Of a stretch of 64,000 bases of DNA, positions 36,474 to 43,250 are shown in pieces. This DNA comes from a virus. Within the stretch, counting starts at the first letter, position 1. Every line of letters begins with the position of its first letter. A program made the translations under genes and the position numbers. The DNA lies in the IMG/VR virus record IMGVR_UViG_3300046694_000223, positions 1 through 64,000 of that record. One strand, 5' to 3'. The notes under the pieces are model-generated. The model was not told the DNA's origin, made no database searches, and worked only from the letters and a program-made list of their open reading frames with translations.

Positions 36474-36491
36474 ATGAAATTCAGTTTTCAT
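36474..36491 (-). repeat. Intercistronic dyad element
   Basis: ATGAAA-TTCAGT-TTTCAT (36474-36491), perfect 6-bp arms with a 6-nt centre. It overlaps the stop of the 55-residue gene and precedes the SD of the next gene. Confidence 0.7.
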
Positions 36492-36648
36492 CATCCATTT
36501 CTCTTATAACTTCATTGTGCAATCTGTCTAATTCCTCTTCTTCGCATTTAATACTACATAATGGTTTCCATAGCCAAAAATTATATAATTTTGTTATCCT
36601 GCCGCATACTTCGCAAAACACGCCCTCATCCTTTAAGTGAATTAACAA
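36481..36648 (-). CDS. Small zinc-finger-like protein
   Basis: This frame of 55 codons runs from TTG 36648 (SD AAAGGAG, 11 nt upstream) to TGA 36481. GTG 36621 with AAAGGATG is a second start, giving 46 residues. It holds CEVCGR and C..KC, a four-Cys zinc pattern (VFCEVCGRITKLYNFW, LCSIKCEEEE). Function unknown. Confidence 0.65.
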   Translation of the reverse strand: MLIHLKDEGVFCEVCGRITKLYNFWLWKPLCSIKCEEEELDRLHNEVIREMDDEN

Positions 36649-36687
36649 TTAAAATACTTCTCCTTTCCAAATAAAAGTCTCATTTGA

Positions 36688-36900
36688 TTAAAACTCTTCA
36701 GTCACATCGTACACGTTTCTCCTTAAAATGACGATGTTCTTTATCTTCGGATTATTTTGAAGTGTCCTCAAACGAGTGACAACTTCATCGTAATTGTTCC
36801 AATCCATATATTTGGGCTCATACTCTCCAGACGAAGACCTTTTGAGATACTGAATTTTATAGTGTGACTTCAAATGTGTTCCTGTTTCGTAACTCATCAA
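36688..36900 (-). CDS. Small hypothetical protein
   Basis: This 70-residue basic protein starts at 36900 behind AGAGGAG. 'YKIQYLKRSSSGEYEPKYMDW' and 'IVILRRNVYDVTEEF' suggest a small alpha/beta fold. Function unknown. Confidence 0.7.
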   Translation of the reverse strand: MMSYETGTHLKSHYKIQYLKRSSSGEYEPKYMDWNNYDEVVTRLRTLQNNPKIKNIVILRRNVYDVTEEF

Positions 36901-36912
36901 AGTGCTCCTCTC

Positions 36913-37209
36913 TTAATTCAATTCAATTTCTTTAATGCTTAACTCAATAGGATATCTGTCGTACTCTTCATATTCATAACTCGATCTTTCCCAGTACCAA
37001 ACAGTCTCGGTCTTTATCTTGCTTTTATCACCTAGTAGAAATTCTTCCTTTTCATTATGTTCCTCTGGATCAACAATGTTTTCAGTTTTATTGATATGTA
37101 GTAGTCGATCTTCAAAATCTTGATCAGCATTATTCTTGTCACTAAAATATTTTTCGTAGGCGGGATAACCCATATAATCGATTTGCTCAACCTTATAAAT
37201 CATTATCAT
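36913..37209 (-). CDS. Small hypothetical protein
   Basis: This 98-residue acidic protein starts at ATG 37209 in the context GGAGGATTTATACATATG, a start context shared with several other genes. 'YRVEQIDY.GYPAYEKYFSDKNNA' type N-terminus; no family recognised. Confidence 0.72.
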   Translation of the reverse strand: MIMIYKVEQIDYMGYPAYEKYFSDKNNADQDFEDRLLHINKTENIVDPEEHNEKEEFLLGDKSKIKTETVWYWERSSYEYEEYDRYPIELSIKEIELN

Positions 37210-37230
37210 ATGTATAAATCCTCCTCTAAT

Positions 37231-37437
37231 CTATTTTGTACTAACTTCAATCTCTCTTTGTAACATGTCTCTAACTTCACGAAGCTCTGATTGATCTTTT
37301 TTGAGATTGTTGATGTGATAGACAATTTCTTTAGTTTGTTCCAGTTTCTCATAGTCTTTAATTTTAAATTGCAATGAAAATAATTTATCCTCAATAGTCT
37401 GAAATAATGTTGTTCTTTGTCCGTTTGTCAATTCCAT
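37231..37437 (-). CDS. Small coiled-coil protein
   Basis: This 68-residue protein is almost entirely coiled coil (LFQTIEDKLFSLQFKIKDYEK then INNLKKDQSELREV). It starts at ATG 37437 behind AAAGGAGAAG. It may be an adaptor or regulator; unknown. Confidence 0.7.
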   Translation of the reverse strand: MELTNGQRTTLFQTIEDKLFSLQFKIKDYEKLEQTKEIVYHINNLKKDQSELREVRDMLQREIEVSTK

Positions 37438-37468
37438 TTAACTTCTCCTTTCTGATAAAAGCAGCCTT

Positions 37469-37660
37469 TTAACGTAAGTCTAAATATTTTACATAGCCCA
37501 CAATATCATTGTCAGACATGTATTTGCTTCCGATTTTCTTTGCAAATTTGATTTCTGCTATATTTTCAGTTTCGCTTAAATCAGCAGCAAACAAATGCCA
37601 ATCATCGTTTAACCTAAGCTCTGTTCGTCCACGCTTTTCCAGTCGTTGCCAAAGATTCAT
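37469..37660 (-). CDS. Small hypothetical protein
   Basis: This 63-residue protein begins MNLWQRLEKRGRTEL and ends YVKYLDLR. Its start codon follows the stop of the upstream gene by 1 nt, so translation is coupled. Function unknown. Confidence 0.68.
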   Translation of the reverse strand: MNLWQRLEKRGRTELRLNDDWHLFAADLSETENIAEIKFAKKIGSKYMSDNDIVGYVKYLDLR

Positions 37661-37661
37661 C

Positions 37662-37901
37662 CTATATTTCTCCTTCCCATGTTTTCATTGCATCTTTGTA
37701 TTCAACTCCCATATTGCCAGACAATAAAAACAATAATTCAAACTCATTATCTACAAAGTAAGATTGATTCCTTTCCGTATTCATCAATTGATAGTAGTTG
37801 TTTTGGAATTTGGGATGTATTTTTAATTCAGCATCAAATATTTCTCCCACAACATCTTTGTACCAATGACCATCTTTTGCGCTTATTATTTTTATTATCA
37901 T
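37662..37901 (-). CDS. Small hypothetical protein
   Basis: This 79-residue acidic alpha/beta protein (MIIKIISAKDGHWYKDVVGE) has a beta-rich first half, consistent with a small SH3-like or OB-like fold, but no family is recognised. The ATG at 37901 follows AGGAGG. Confidence 0.7.
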   Translation of the reverse strand: MIIKIISAKDGHWYKDVVGEIFDAELKIHPKFQNNYYQLMNTERNQSYFVDNEFELLFLLSGNMGVEYKDAMKTWEGEI

Positions 37902-37924
37902 GTGTAATTCCTCCTAAGAGCTAA

Positions 37925-38101
37925 TTACTTCTCATGCTGTCGCTTCTTGCATAATTGTATGTATGAATCTATTGTGATGAGTATGAATGCTAATGTTATG
38001 CATAACCATCCGTTAGTTTTGGGCAAGTCGGTTAAAATTGAATATATGTATATAATGATAAACCAGAGTGTTATTGATGCTGTTATGGTGAATTTGTTTA
38101 T
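37925..38101 (-). CDS. Small two-helix membrane protein with an ATA start
   Basis: The frame 38101-37925 encodes 58 residues with two membrane helices (residues about 9-25, ASITLWFIIIYIYSIL, and 32-49, WLCITLAFILITID) and a basic C-terminus (CKKRQHEK), a typical topology. The textbook SD AAGGAGG (38116-38110) lies 8 nt before ATA 38101, and no ATG, GTG or TTG occurs in frame between the SD and the first helix. A conserved phage promoter reads directly into it. Either ATA is used as start or the ATG has been lost. Confidence 0.62.
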   Translation of the reverse strand: MNKFTITASITLWFIIIYIYSILTDLPKTNGWLCITLAFILITIDSYIQLCKKRQHEK

Positions 38102-38123
38102 ATGGGAGACCTCCTTGGAATCA

Positions 38124-38168
38124 ATTTTATTACATTTATTTATATATGTATATATTTATTTATTAAAT
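38124..38168 (-). promoter_or_regulatory. Phage promoter (AT-box type) for the small membrane protein gene
   Basis: On the - strand: box ATTTAATAAATAAATA (38168-38153), TATACA (38152-38147), 17 nt, TAAAAT (38129-38124). Predicted start near 38117, immediately at the SD, giving a very short leader. Confidence 0.75.
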
Positions 38169-38212
38169 CAATTTTGAATCATTTTTAAAACAAAACATAG
38201 TTTTCGTTTGGT

Positions 38213-38380
38213 TTAATCGGTTGCCACACCTTTAATGATATTCAGTTCGTTTTTGAGTTGAAGAATTTCATCATCTTTCTCTTTTAGTTCCTTCTGGTAA
38301 TATTCAATTTCACATCCGATACATTGACTGTAGATGTACGCTGGTTCTATTTGGTGTCTTTTACATACTTTAGTTGTCAT
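38213..38380 (-). CDS. Small Cys-pair coiled-coil protein
   Basis: This frame of 55 residues, ATG 38380 to TAA 38213, follows AAGGAGATTAAAG. The N-terminal half has C..H and CIGCE, a possible zinc site (VCKRHQ..YSQCIGCE); the second half is a coiled coil (YYQKELKEKDDEILQLKNEL). This combination resembles small zinc-finger phage regulators. Function unknown. Confidence 0.7.
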   Translation of the reverse strand: MTTKVCKRHQIEPAYIYSQCIGCEIEYYQKELKEKDDEILQLKNELNIIKGVATD

Positions 38381-38415
38381 CTTTAATCTCCTTATGAAAT
38401 AGATATTTGATTTGG

Positions 38416-38646
38416 TTAATTAACTTTAATTGTAATTTCAAAATGATGCTTTTCATTTGGTTCAACCAATCCATCTAATAAATCATTTGGATAGATCTGA
38501 TATAGTCCTTTATTGAAAACAGATTTCTCAAATTTGCTCGGTACTCTTCCAGTGATATTCTTAAAATCCTCCTTGGTAACATCAAAACAAAATGACTCAT
38601 GGTCTCCACTCGATATTCCATTGAATTGATATGTTTTTTCTTTCAT
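38416..38646 (-). CDS. Small hypothetical protein
   Basis: The ATG at 38646 follows AAAGGATGG and gives 76 residues; upstream in-frame codons overlap the previous gene. The protein is beta-rich at both ends ('KTYQFNGISSGDHESFCFDV', 'HHFEITIKVN'). Function unknown. Confidence 0.7.
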   Translation of the reverse strand: MKEKTYQFNGISSGDHESFCFDVTKEDFKNITGRVPSKFEKSVFNKGLYQIYPNDLLDGLVEPNEKHHFEITIKVN

Positions 38647-38678
38647 AATATCCATCCTTTCTTGATAAAACAGGTATT

Positions 38679-39050
38679 TCAAACGATATTGCTATGCTTT
38701 TCAAGAAAAGCTTTTGCCTCATCTAGCTTTTTTTGAAGCTCAATCTCTTCTTTTTCATTTTTCAATTGATTTCTTTTGACTACATTTTCTTCAGCTTTGC
38801 TTTCAAGGTCGTTATATTGATCTTGATCATAAAGGAGCGATAGAGGAATGAATTTATCAAAGTATTCATCTCCCCACCCGTTTATGTAGTGACTCACTTT
38901 GATGTTAAGACCTTTGTAAACAGCATCAACACTGGTGATTTCATAGTACTTATTATCGATATCTCCATAAAAAGAAATTATACTTTCAATTACTTTCTCA
39001 ATTCTATTGTGATGCTTATGATAAAATTCTATAATTTCTTGATTAATCAT
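38679..39050 (-). CDS. Hypothetical protein with C-terminal coiled coil
   Basis: This 123-residue protein has an alpha/beta N-terminus ('YEITSVDAVYKGLNIKVSHYINGWGDEYFDKFIPLSLL') and a charged coiled-coil tail (residues 83-118). The ATG at 39050 follows AAAGGAGCGGAG. Function unknown. Confidence 0.72.
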   Translation of the reverse strand: MINQEIIEFYHKHHNRIEKVIESIISFYGDIDNKYYEITSVDAVYKGLNIKVSHYINGWGDEYFDKFIPLSLLYDQDQYNDLESKAEENVVKRNQLKNEKEEIELQKKLDEAKAFLEKHSNIV

Positions 39051-39111
39051 CTACTCCGCTCCTTTATAAATTTTAATGAAACTCGCCTTTCGTGATAATA
39101 TTCATATATAA

Positions 39112-39333
39112 TTATCTGCGATATACAACCCATTCTCTGCAATTCAGTTTATTCTGTGCTTCTTCTTGTGTGACCGATCTTCCAGATCCATCAGCATATA
39201 TAACTCTTATTTTTCCCCATCCCTCACTATCTACAGCACTATCCCAAGAGACCAACATGTGTCCAAGGATACGACTAAATACGAATTCACACCCATCAAT
39301 ATCATGAATCTGAAATCCATCTAACTCTGTCAT
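39112..39333 (-). CDS. Small hypothetical protein
   Basis: This 73-residue protein is beta-rich ('GCEFVFSRILGHMLVSWDSA...KIRVIYADGSGRSVTQEEAQ') and starts at ATG 39333 behind AAGGAGAC. No family recognised. Confidence 0.7.
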   Translation of the reverse strand: MTELDGFQIHDIDGCEFVFSRILGHMLVSWDSAVDSEGWGKIRVIYADGSGRSVTQEEAQNKLNCREWVVYRR

Positions 39334-39361
39334 TGGTTATGTCTCCTTCATGATTTCTTTT

Positions 39362-39655
39362 TTAAACAACAATATTATAATATTTACACTCATGCACAAC
39401 TTTCCGATATTCATCTACTTGGTAATAATCATCATTCTTTTCCATATCAATAACCGTATTCTCTTTATCTCCAATCTCAACCGTGAATCTCAGGTTGAAA
39501 TATTGAATCACTCTACATGGATATGTATAAACCACTTTCCCTAAATCAACAGCACGTTTGATTTTATAATCAATCTCTTCATATGTATCGCACTTCATTG
39601 TACTAACTGGACACAACTCCATATATTTATCTCTTACATATTGGCTAATTTTCAT
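39362..39655 (-). CDS. Small hypothetical protein
   Basis: The ATG at 39655 lies behind TTTGGAGGG and gives 97 residues; the frame is open to 39784 but that stretch is coding in another frame. 'MKISQYVRDKYMELCPVS' begins helical, then mixed alpha/beta. Function unknown. Confidence 0.7.
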   Translation of the reverse strand: MKISQYVRDKYMELCPVSTMKCDTYEEIDYKIKRAVDLGKVVYTYPCRVIQYFNLRFTVEIGDKENTVIDMEKNDDYYQVDEYRKVVHECKYYNIVV

Positions 39656-39815
39656 AAGTTCCCTCCAAAGTGTTAAAATGTTGAGCGACAATCTCATCGT
39701 GTTGTCCCTGATCATAAGCCATTTTATAATGATGTTCTCTGATTGTGTCGAAAGAATTTGACCAGAATAAACGAACAATGACATTAGTCTTCAGTCTCCG
39801 AAAATATTTAATCAT
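39645..39815 (-). CDS. Small basic protein
   Basis: This frame of 56 residues, ATG 39815 to TAG 39645, overlaps the stop of the preceding gene (ATGA) and the start of the following gene. Its N-terminus is strongly basic (MIKYFRRLKTNVIVRLFW), and it contains 'REHHYKMAYDQGQHDEIVAQH'. Translation is probably coupled. Function unknown. Confidence 0.68.
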   Translation of the reverse strand: MIKYFRRLKTNVIVRLFWSNSFDTIREHHYKMAYDQGQHDEIVAQHFNTLEGTYEN

Positions 39816-40084
39816 TTAATAATCGCTCCTCCAGTGATATTTACAAAATCTCCATTACGATAAAGCTTGATTGGTCTGTTGTTATCATCTTCTTGATACT
39901 TAACGAGTTCTTCATATGTATTATTTGTGGGCTTAAAACTCAAACCATCTCTTGTTGTGTATTCATGCTTACCATCGACAATAAAACTTGTGCATCTTCG
40001 TTCATCATTTTCTCCCCAACATAGTGAAAGGATTGCCTGGATATCTGAGTTGAGTTTCTGATTTGCTTTGGATTCTTTTTTAAT
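39812..40084 (-). CDS. Hypothetical protein with an ATT start
   Basis: The open frame extends to 40213, but that part is taken up by a promoter (40142-40188) and a leader hairpin. The SD AAGGAG (40099-40094) lies 9 nt before ATT 40084, in the context ATACAT-ATT where other genes have ATACAT-ATG. No ATG, GTG or TTG occurs in frame after the promoter. The 90-residue protein is mixed alpha/beta (..SFIVDGKHEYTTRDGLSFK, RNGDFVNITGGAIIK). Function unknown. Confidence 0.65.
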   Translation of the reverse strand: MKKESKANQKLNSDIQAILSLCWGENDERRCTSFIVDGKHEYTTRDGLSFKPTNNTYEELVKYQEDDNNRPIKLYRNGDFVNITGGAIIK

Positions 40085-40112
40085 ATGTATCGTCTCCTTA
40101 GAAATAAAATAA

Positions 40113-40140
40113 AGTACAGGCGTGTTTCTTAACCTGTACT
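40113..40140 (-). promoter_or_regulatory. Leader hairpin with T-rich tail
   Basis: AGTACAGG and CCTGTACT form a perfect 8-bp stem (40113-40140), followed on the - strand by TTTATTTTATTT. It begins right at the predicted start of the transcript from the 40142-40188 promoter. It could be an attenuator or a 5' end stabiliser. Confidence 0.5.
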
Positions 40141-40141
40141 C

Positions 40142-40188
40142 ATCATAACATATATTATTATGTTTGTATATATATTTATTTATTAAAT
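40142..40188 (-). promoter_or_regulatory. Phage promoter (AT-box type) downstream of thyX
   Basis: On the - strand: box ATTTAATAAATAAATA(TA) at 40188-40171, TATACA (40170-40165), 17 nt, TATGAT (40147-40142). It starts a new transcription unit after thyX, for the gene with the ATT start. Confidence 0.78.
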
Positions 40189-40929
40189 TCATTCGAAGTA
40201 CTTTTCTAACCAAGGATCAACTTCTAGGATAGATGATTTGATGCCTTCGGCTAGTTGAGTAATCTCAAACTGAGCACCTTTTCCCGGCTTTCGTTTAGAG
40301 TAAAAATCAAGGAGCGTACGAAGATTTCCTGTCATGATGATGTTTGTAGTTGCTGCTTGTGGTATCACTGCTCTCGCATCCTCTTGTGGGACTCCAGCCG
40401 CACGTAGTTGATCATAAGCGCCCTGAGCATATTTCATCGCTTCCTCAAAGATATCTCTTGCTGTTTGCATCTCTGAGAACTCACGTTCATTGACTTTTTC
40501 AGGCACAATATAATTAAACCCTTTTGATTTACTCTCTGTACTCATAGGAACATACCTCATTGATTGAATGCTAAAGGATAGATGTCTATGACGAGTAAGT
40601 TGAGCCATAAGAGCACGACTTACGCTCTCAATAGCAAATGTATAGTTAAGGTGCTCTAACGTGGAAGTGTGGCCCGAACCAGTGATATGGCGGAATAGAC
40701 GGTCTGCCTCCGTTCCACTTTCACCATCTGTGGCCTTATTACCAAAATACTTCTTTCCCTCCAAAGAGAAAATATCAGTAGGCTTATTTGCGCTATAACA
40801 ATTACGAATAGCCACCAGAGAAATAATTTGACCATCTTTGGGACTAGGAGATATCTCTTGCAATTCCGGCAAGAGTGTTCGGTAGAATTCATAAGATAAC
40901 TGTGTGTGTGCGATGAGCTGAATATTCAT
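40189..40929 (-). CDS. thyX: Flavin-dependent thymidylate synthase
   Basis: This 246-residue enzyme makes dTMP from dUMP using methylene-tetrahydrofolate and FAD. The ThyX signature RHR..SFSIQSMRY is at about residues 111-124, preceded by STLEHLNYTFAIE. A later 'NLRTLLDFYSKR...AQFEITQLA' fits the C-terminal domain. Start ATG 40929. With dUTPase and the ribonucleotide reductases it forms a cassette for dTTP supply. Confidence 0.95.
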   Translation of the reverse strand: MNIQLIAHTQLSYEFYRTLLPELQEISPSPKDGQIISLVAIRNCYSANKPTDIFSLEGKKYFGNKATDGESGTEADRLFRHITGSGHTSTLEHLNYTFAIESVSRALMAQLTRHRHLSFSIQSMRYVPMSTESKSKGFNYIVPEKVNEREFSEMQTARDIFEEAMKYAQGAYDQLRAAGVPQEDARAVIPQAATTNIIMTGNLRTLLDFYSKRKPGKGAQFEITQLAEGIKSSILEVDPWLEKYFE

Positions 40930-40958
40930 TAATTAACTCCCTTAAATTTATTTTAGTT

Positions 40959-40984
40959 AAAAAGGCGATGGATTAACCACCGCC
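40959..40984 (-). terminator. Terminator between dut and thyX
   Basis: On the - strand GGCGGTGG (40984-40977) pairs with CCATCGCC (40971-40964) around TTAAT, with one wobble-type mismatch, followed by TTTTT. It would reduce thyX expression from the nrd-dut transcript. Confidence 0.75.
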
Positions 40985-40999
40985 AGATATATTTATTTG

Positions 41000-41524
41000 C
41001 TATTTGCCCGTATGACCAAACCCGCCCGATCCTCGTTCTGTTTCGTCTAGTTCATCAACTTCGACAAATTTAACTGGTGGAACCTTGGCAACGACTCCTT
41101 GAGCAATGCGTTCTCCGTGCTTAACAGTAAATGACTCTTGCCCGTGGTTGATAAGAAGTACTTTAACTTCCCCTCGAAAATCGCTATCCACTGTTCCGGG
41201 AGTATTTAGCACCGTAATTCCATACTTATAAGCCAATCCGCTTCTTGGGCGAATCTGAAGCTCTTTGTTAAGCGGAATTGCAAAAGAAAGTCCTGTTGGA
41301 ATCAGTGCTCGTTGTCCTGGTTTAAGTATAATGGGTTCGCCCTCAATTGCTGCGTGGAAATCAAATCCGGCTGCTCCATTGCTTTGATATGATGGGATAG
41401 TCGCCAGTTCACTGAGTTTTTTTACTTTAATATTAGTAGTAAGATGCAATCTAACCCATTCACGCTGCATATCCTCATTCATAATCACTTCTTCTTGAAA
41501 TGGTTGTTTTATCATGTCTGTCAT
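41000..41524 (-). CDS. dut: dUTPase
   Basis: This 174-residue trimeric-type dUTP diphosphatase has all five motifs: GAAGFDFHA near residue 50, IRPRSGLA near 92, 'NTPGTVDSDFRGEVKVLLINHG' near 107, GERIAQGVV near 137, and the C-terminal RGSGGFGHTG. It removes dUTP and supplies dUMP to ThyX. An N-terminal extension of about 25 residues is present if ATG 41524 is used; ATG 41482 is an alternative. Confidence 0.95.
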   Translation of the reverse strand: MTDMIKQPFQEEVIMNEDMQREWVRLHLTTNIKVKKLSELATIPSYQSNGAAGFDFHAAIEGEPIILKPGQRALIPTGLSFAIPLNKELQIRPRSGLAYKYGITVLNTPGTVDSDFRGEVKVLLINHGQESFTVKHGERIAQGVVAKVPPVKFVEVDELDETERGSGGFGHTGK

Positions 41525-41557
41525 TTTTGGTTGATTTCTCCCTTATTATGTTTATTT

Positions 41558-42259
41558 TTATTGGTTTGTAAAGTAAAATGTCCATCCTTTATAGGTGGGT
41601 GTTTTACCATTTAAACAATCAGAAACAGAAGATCTATTTAAATGGGGAAATTCTCTACAAAACTCCTTTAGACCAGTTCTTGGGTATTTTACTCCTTCTG
41701 GCGACATTGCTATAAATTCAAACTTACGCTTTTCATCGTCACGAAATTTATTGTTTATTTCTCTACTCACAAAGATACAAGTATCAAAAGAATAAATTTT
41801 GTTTGAGCGCCCCAATTGTTTGATATCTTTATCTAAAAAGATTTCGCCTTGTTTAAATAGTTTTTCGTCGTATCCTTCTATGGCAACCATATCTTTTAGA
41901 AAGTTAGAGAACGTCTTCCAGTGTTCAGAAACAGTCACTCCGTTGCCGCCATAGTTCGGATATGCTTTACACTTTGGCTCATAACATCTCTCTAACATAT
42001 CACTCCAAAGATTGTACTCTTTCTTACAATTAACCATCTTAATTTCACCCAAGGAACCGACCCCAAATACAGATGGGGTCAACTTATCCTTAATTTTGCC
42101 TCTTTTTATTTCAACCTTTTCAATATCACGTTCATAACCTGTTTTATTGAATCTAATACGATATACTTTATTCTTATTGGGTTTAATTCTGGATATATAA
42201 AGGACTTGGTACTCTTGATCAGAGTTATTTTTAAATATCATACCTATGAGTTCATCATC
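41558..42259 (-). CDS. HNH-type homing endonuclease next to nrdF
   Basis: This 233-residue protein starts at ATG 42259, overlapping the nrdF stop (ATGGATGA). It contains '[14 protein letters not shown]...[21 protein letters not shown]', then 'FLDKDI....[18 protein letters not shown]', a His/Asn pattern of HNH endonucleases found in phage genomes, plus an N-terminal beta region and a short C-terminal DNA-binding module. It is a free-standing homing endonuclease of the same family as 51627-52394. SPbeta-type nrdE/nrdF genes are known hosts of introns, inteins and homing nucleases. NrdF here is intact. Confidence 0.8.
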   Translation of the reverse strand, partial: DDELIGMIFKNNSDQEYQVLYISRIKPNKNKVYRIRFNKTGYERDIEKVEIKRGKIKDKLTPSVFGVGSLGEIKMVNCKKEYNLWSDMLERCYEPKCKAYPNYGGNGVTVSEHWKTFSNFLKDMVAIEGYDEKLFKQGEIFLDKDIKQLGRSNKIYSFDTCIFVSREINNKFRDDEKRKFEFIAMSPEGVKYPRTGLKEFCREFPHLNRSSVSDCLNGKTPTYKGWTFYFTNQ

Positions 42260-43232
42260 CATTAAAATAAAAATCCTCATCTTTTAGTGCCTCTGTTACC
42301 GCCTTTTGATATGAATTACCTTTTAGTGAGAAGAAGTCCATAGACTTTGTTTTAGTGTCAAGGCCATTAATTACAACCGGATTGATTTCTTCATCTTCAA
42401 AATAAGTTTCTAACCCAAGGTTCTGCAAGGCTTTATTGGCATTATATCTAAGAAACTTTTTTACATCATGAGTCAATCCAAGATCATCGTACAGTTGTTC
42501 AGTATAAGTAAGTTCATTGTCATAAAGTCTCTTTAGAAGTTCAATAGAAAACTTGGTCAGCTCCTGTTTGATCGCATCTGATTGTTTGTTATACATCTCC
42601 TGTGCCAAGAGTCCGATGTAAACTCCATGAATAGATTCGTCTCTCAAAATCAAGTTAATAATCTCTCCACTTTGCATCATTCTTCCTTGTCCATAACAGA
42701 GTAAAGGATAATAGAAGCCACTATAAAACAGAAAACTTTCGAGATAAACAGACGCTACCATTGCTTTATACAATGAAATATCATCATTATCTTTTACATC
42801 ATTATAAATATTAACAATAGCACTGGCTTTCTTTTGAAGATATTTATTGTCTTTCACCCACTGGAATAACTCTTTGATTTCTTCGCTTGGGGCCAAGGTC
42901 ATGAAGATATTAGAATAAGACTTAGCATGTACTGCATTTTCCATCATAGCCATGAAATTAAGAACTGCTTTACGTTGATGTCCTTTAACCTGAGCAGCAA
43001 TCAATGGCATTCCTGTATTACCTTGCTCTGTATCAAGTAGGGTAAGCCCCGCTAGAGCCTTCTTATATGTATCCTTCTCTGGAATACTCATTGACTTCCA
43101 CATTAGCAAGTCTGAATTAAGAGAAATCTCTTCGGGCAACCAGAACTGTTTTACATTTTGATTATAGAACATCTGAGTGAATGAATCTTCTTCTGAAGAC
43201 CAATCTGCGGCATCATAGATTTTAGTAGTCAA
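42255..43232 (-). CDS. nrdF: Class Ib ribonucleotide reductase, small subunit
   Basis: This 325-residue protein carries the dimetal-tyrosyl radical cofactor used by NrdE. Iron/manganese ligands are visible in 'DTEQGNTG', '[13 protein letters not shown]', '[14 protein letters not shown]' and '[11 protein letters not shown]'. The C-terminal tail (DEDFYFNG) is the NrdE-binding segment. Start ATG 43232 behind AAGGAGG, 19 nt after nrdE ends. The homing endonuclease gene begins inside its last codons. Confidence 0.94.
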   Translation of the reverse strand: MTTKIYDAADWSSEEDSFTQMFYNQNVKQFWLPEEISLNSDLLMWKSMSIPEKDTYKKALAGLTLLDTEQGNTGMPLIAAQVKGHQRKAVLNFMAMMENAVHAKSYSNIFMTLAPSEEIKELFQWVKDNKYLQKKASAIVNIYNDVKDNDDISLYKAMVASVYLESFLFYSGFYYPLLCYGQGRMMQSGEIINLILRDESIHGVYIGLLAQEMYNKQSDAIKQELTKFSIELLKRLYDNELTYTEQLYDDLGLTHDVKKFLRYNANKALQNLGLETYFEDEEINPVVINGLDTKTKSMDFFSLKGNSYQKAVTEALKDEDFYFNG

Positions 43233-43250
43233 TAGATCAATCCTCCTTTT

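Noticed and set aside
37947-38177. 76-codon + strand frame
   Set aside because: It is antisense to the two-helix membrane protein and a promoter on the - strand; no SD on the + strand.
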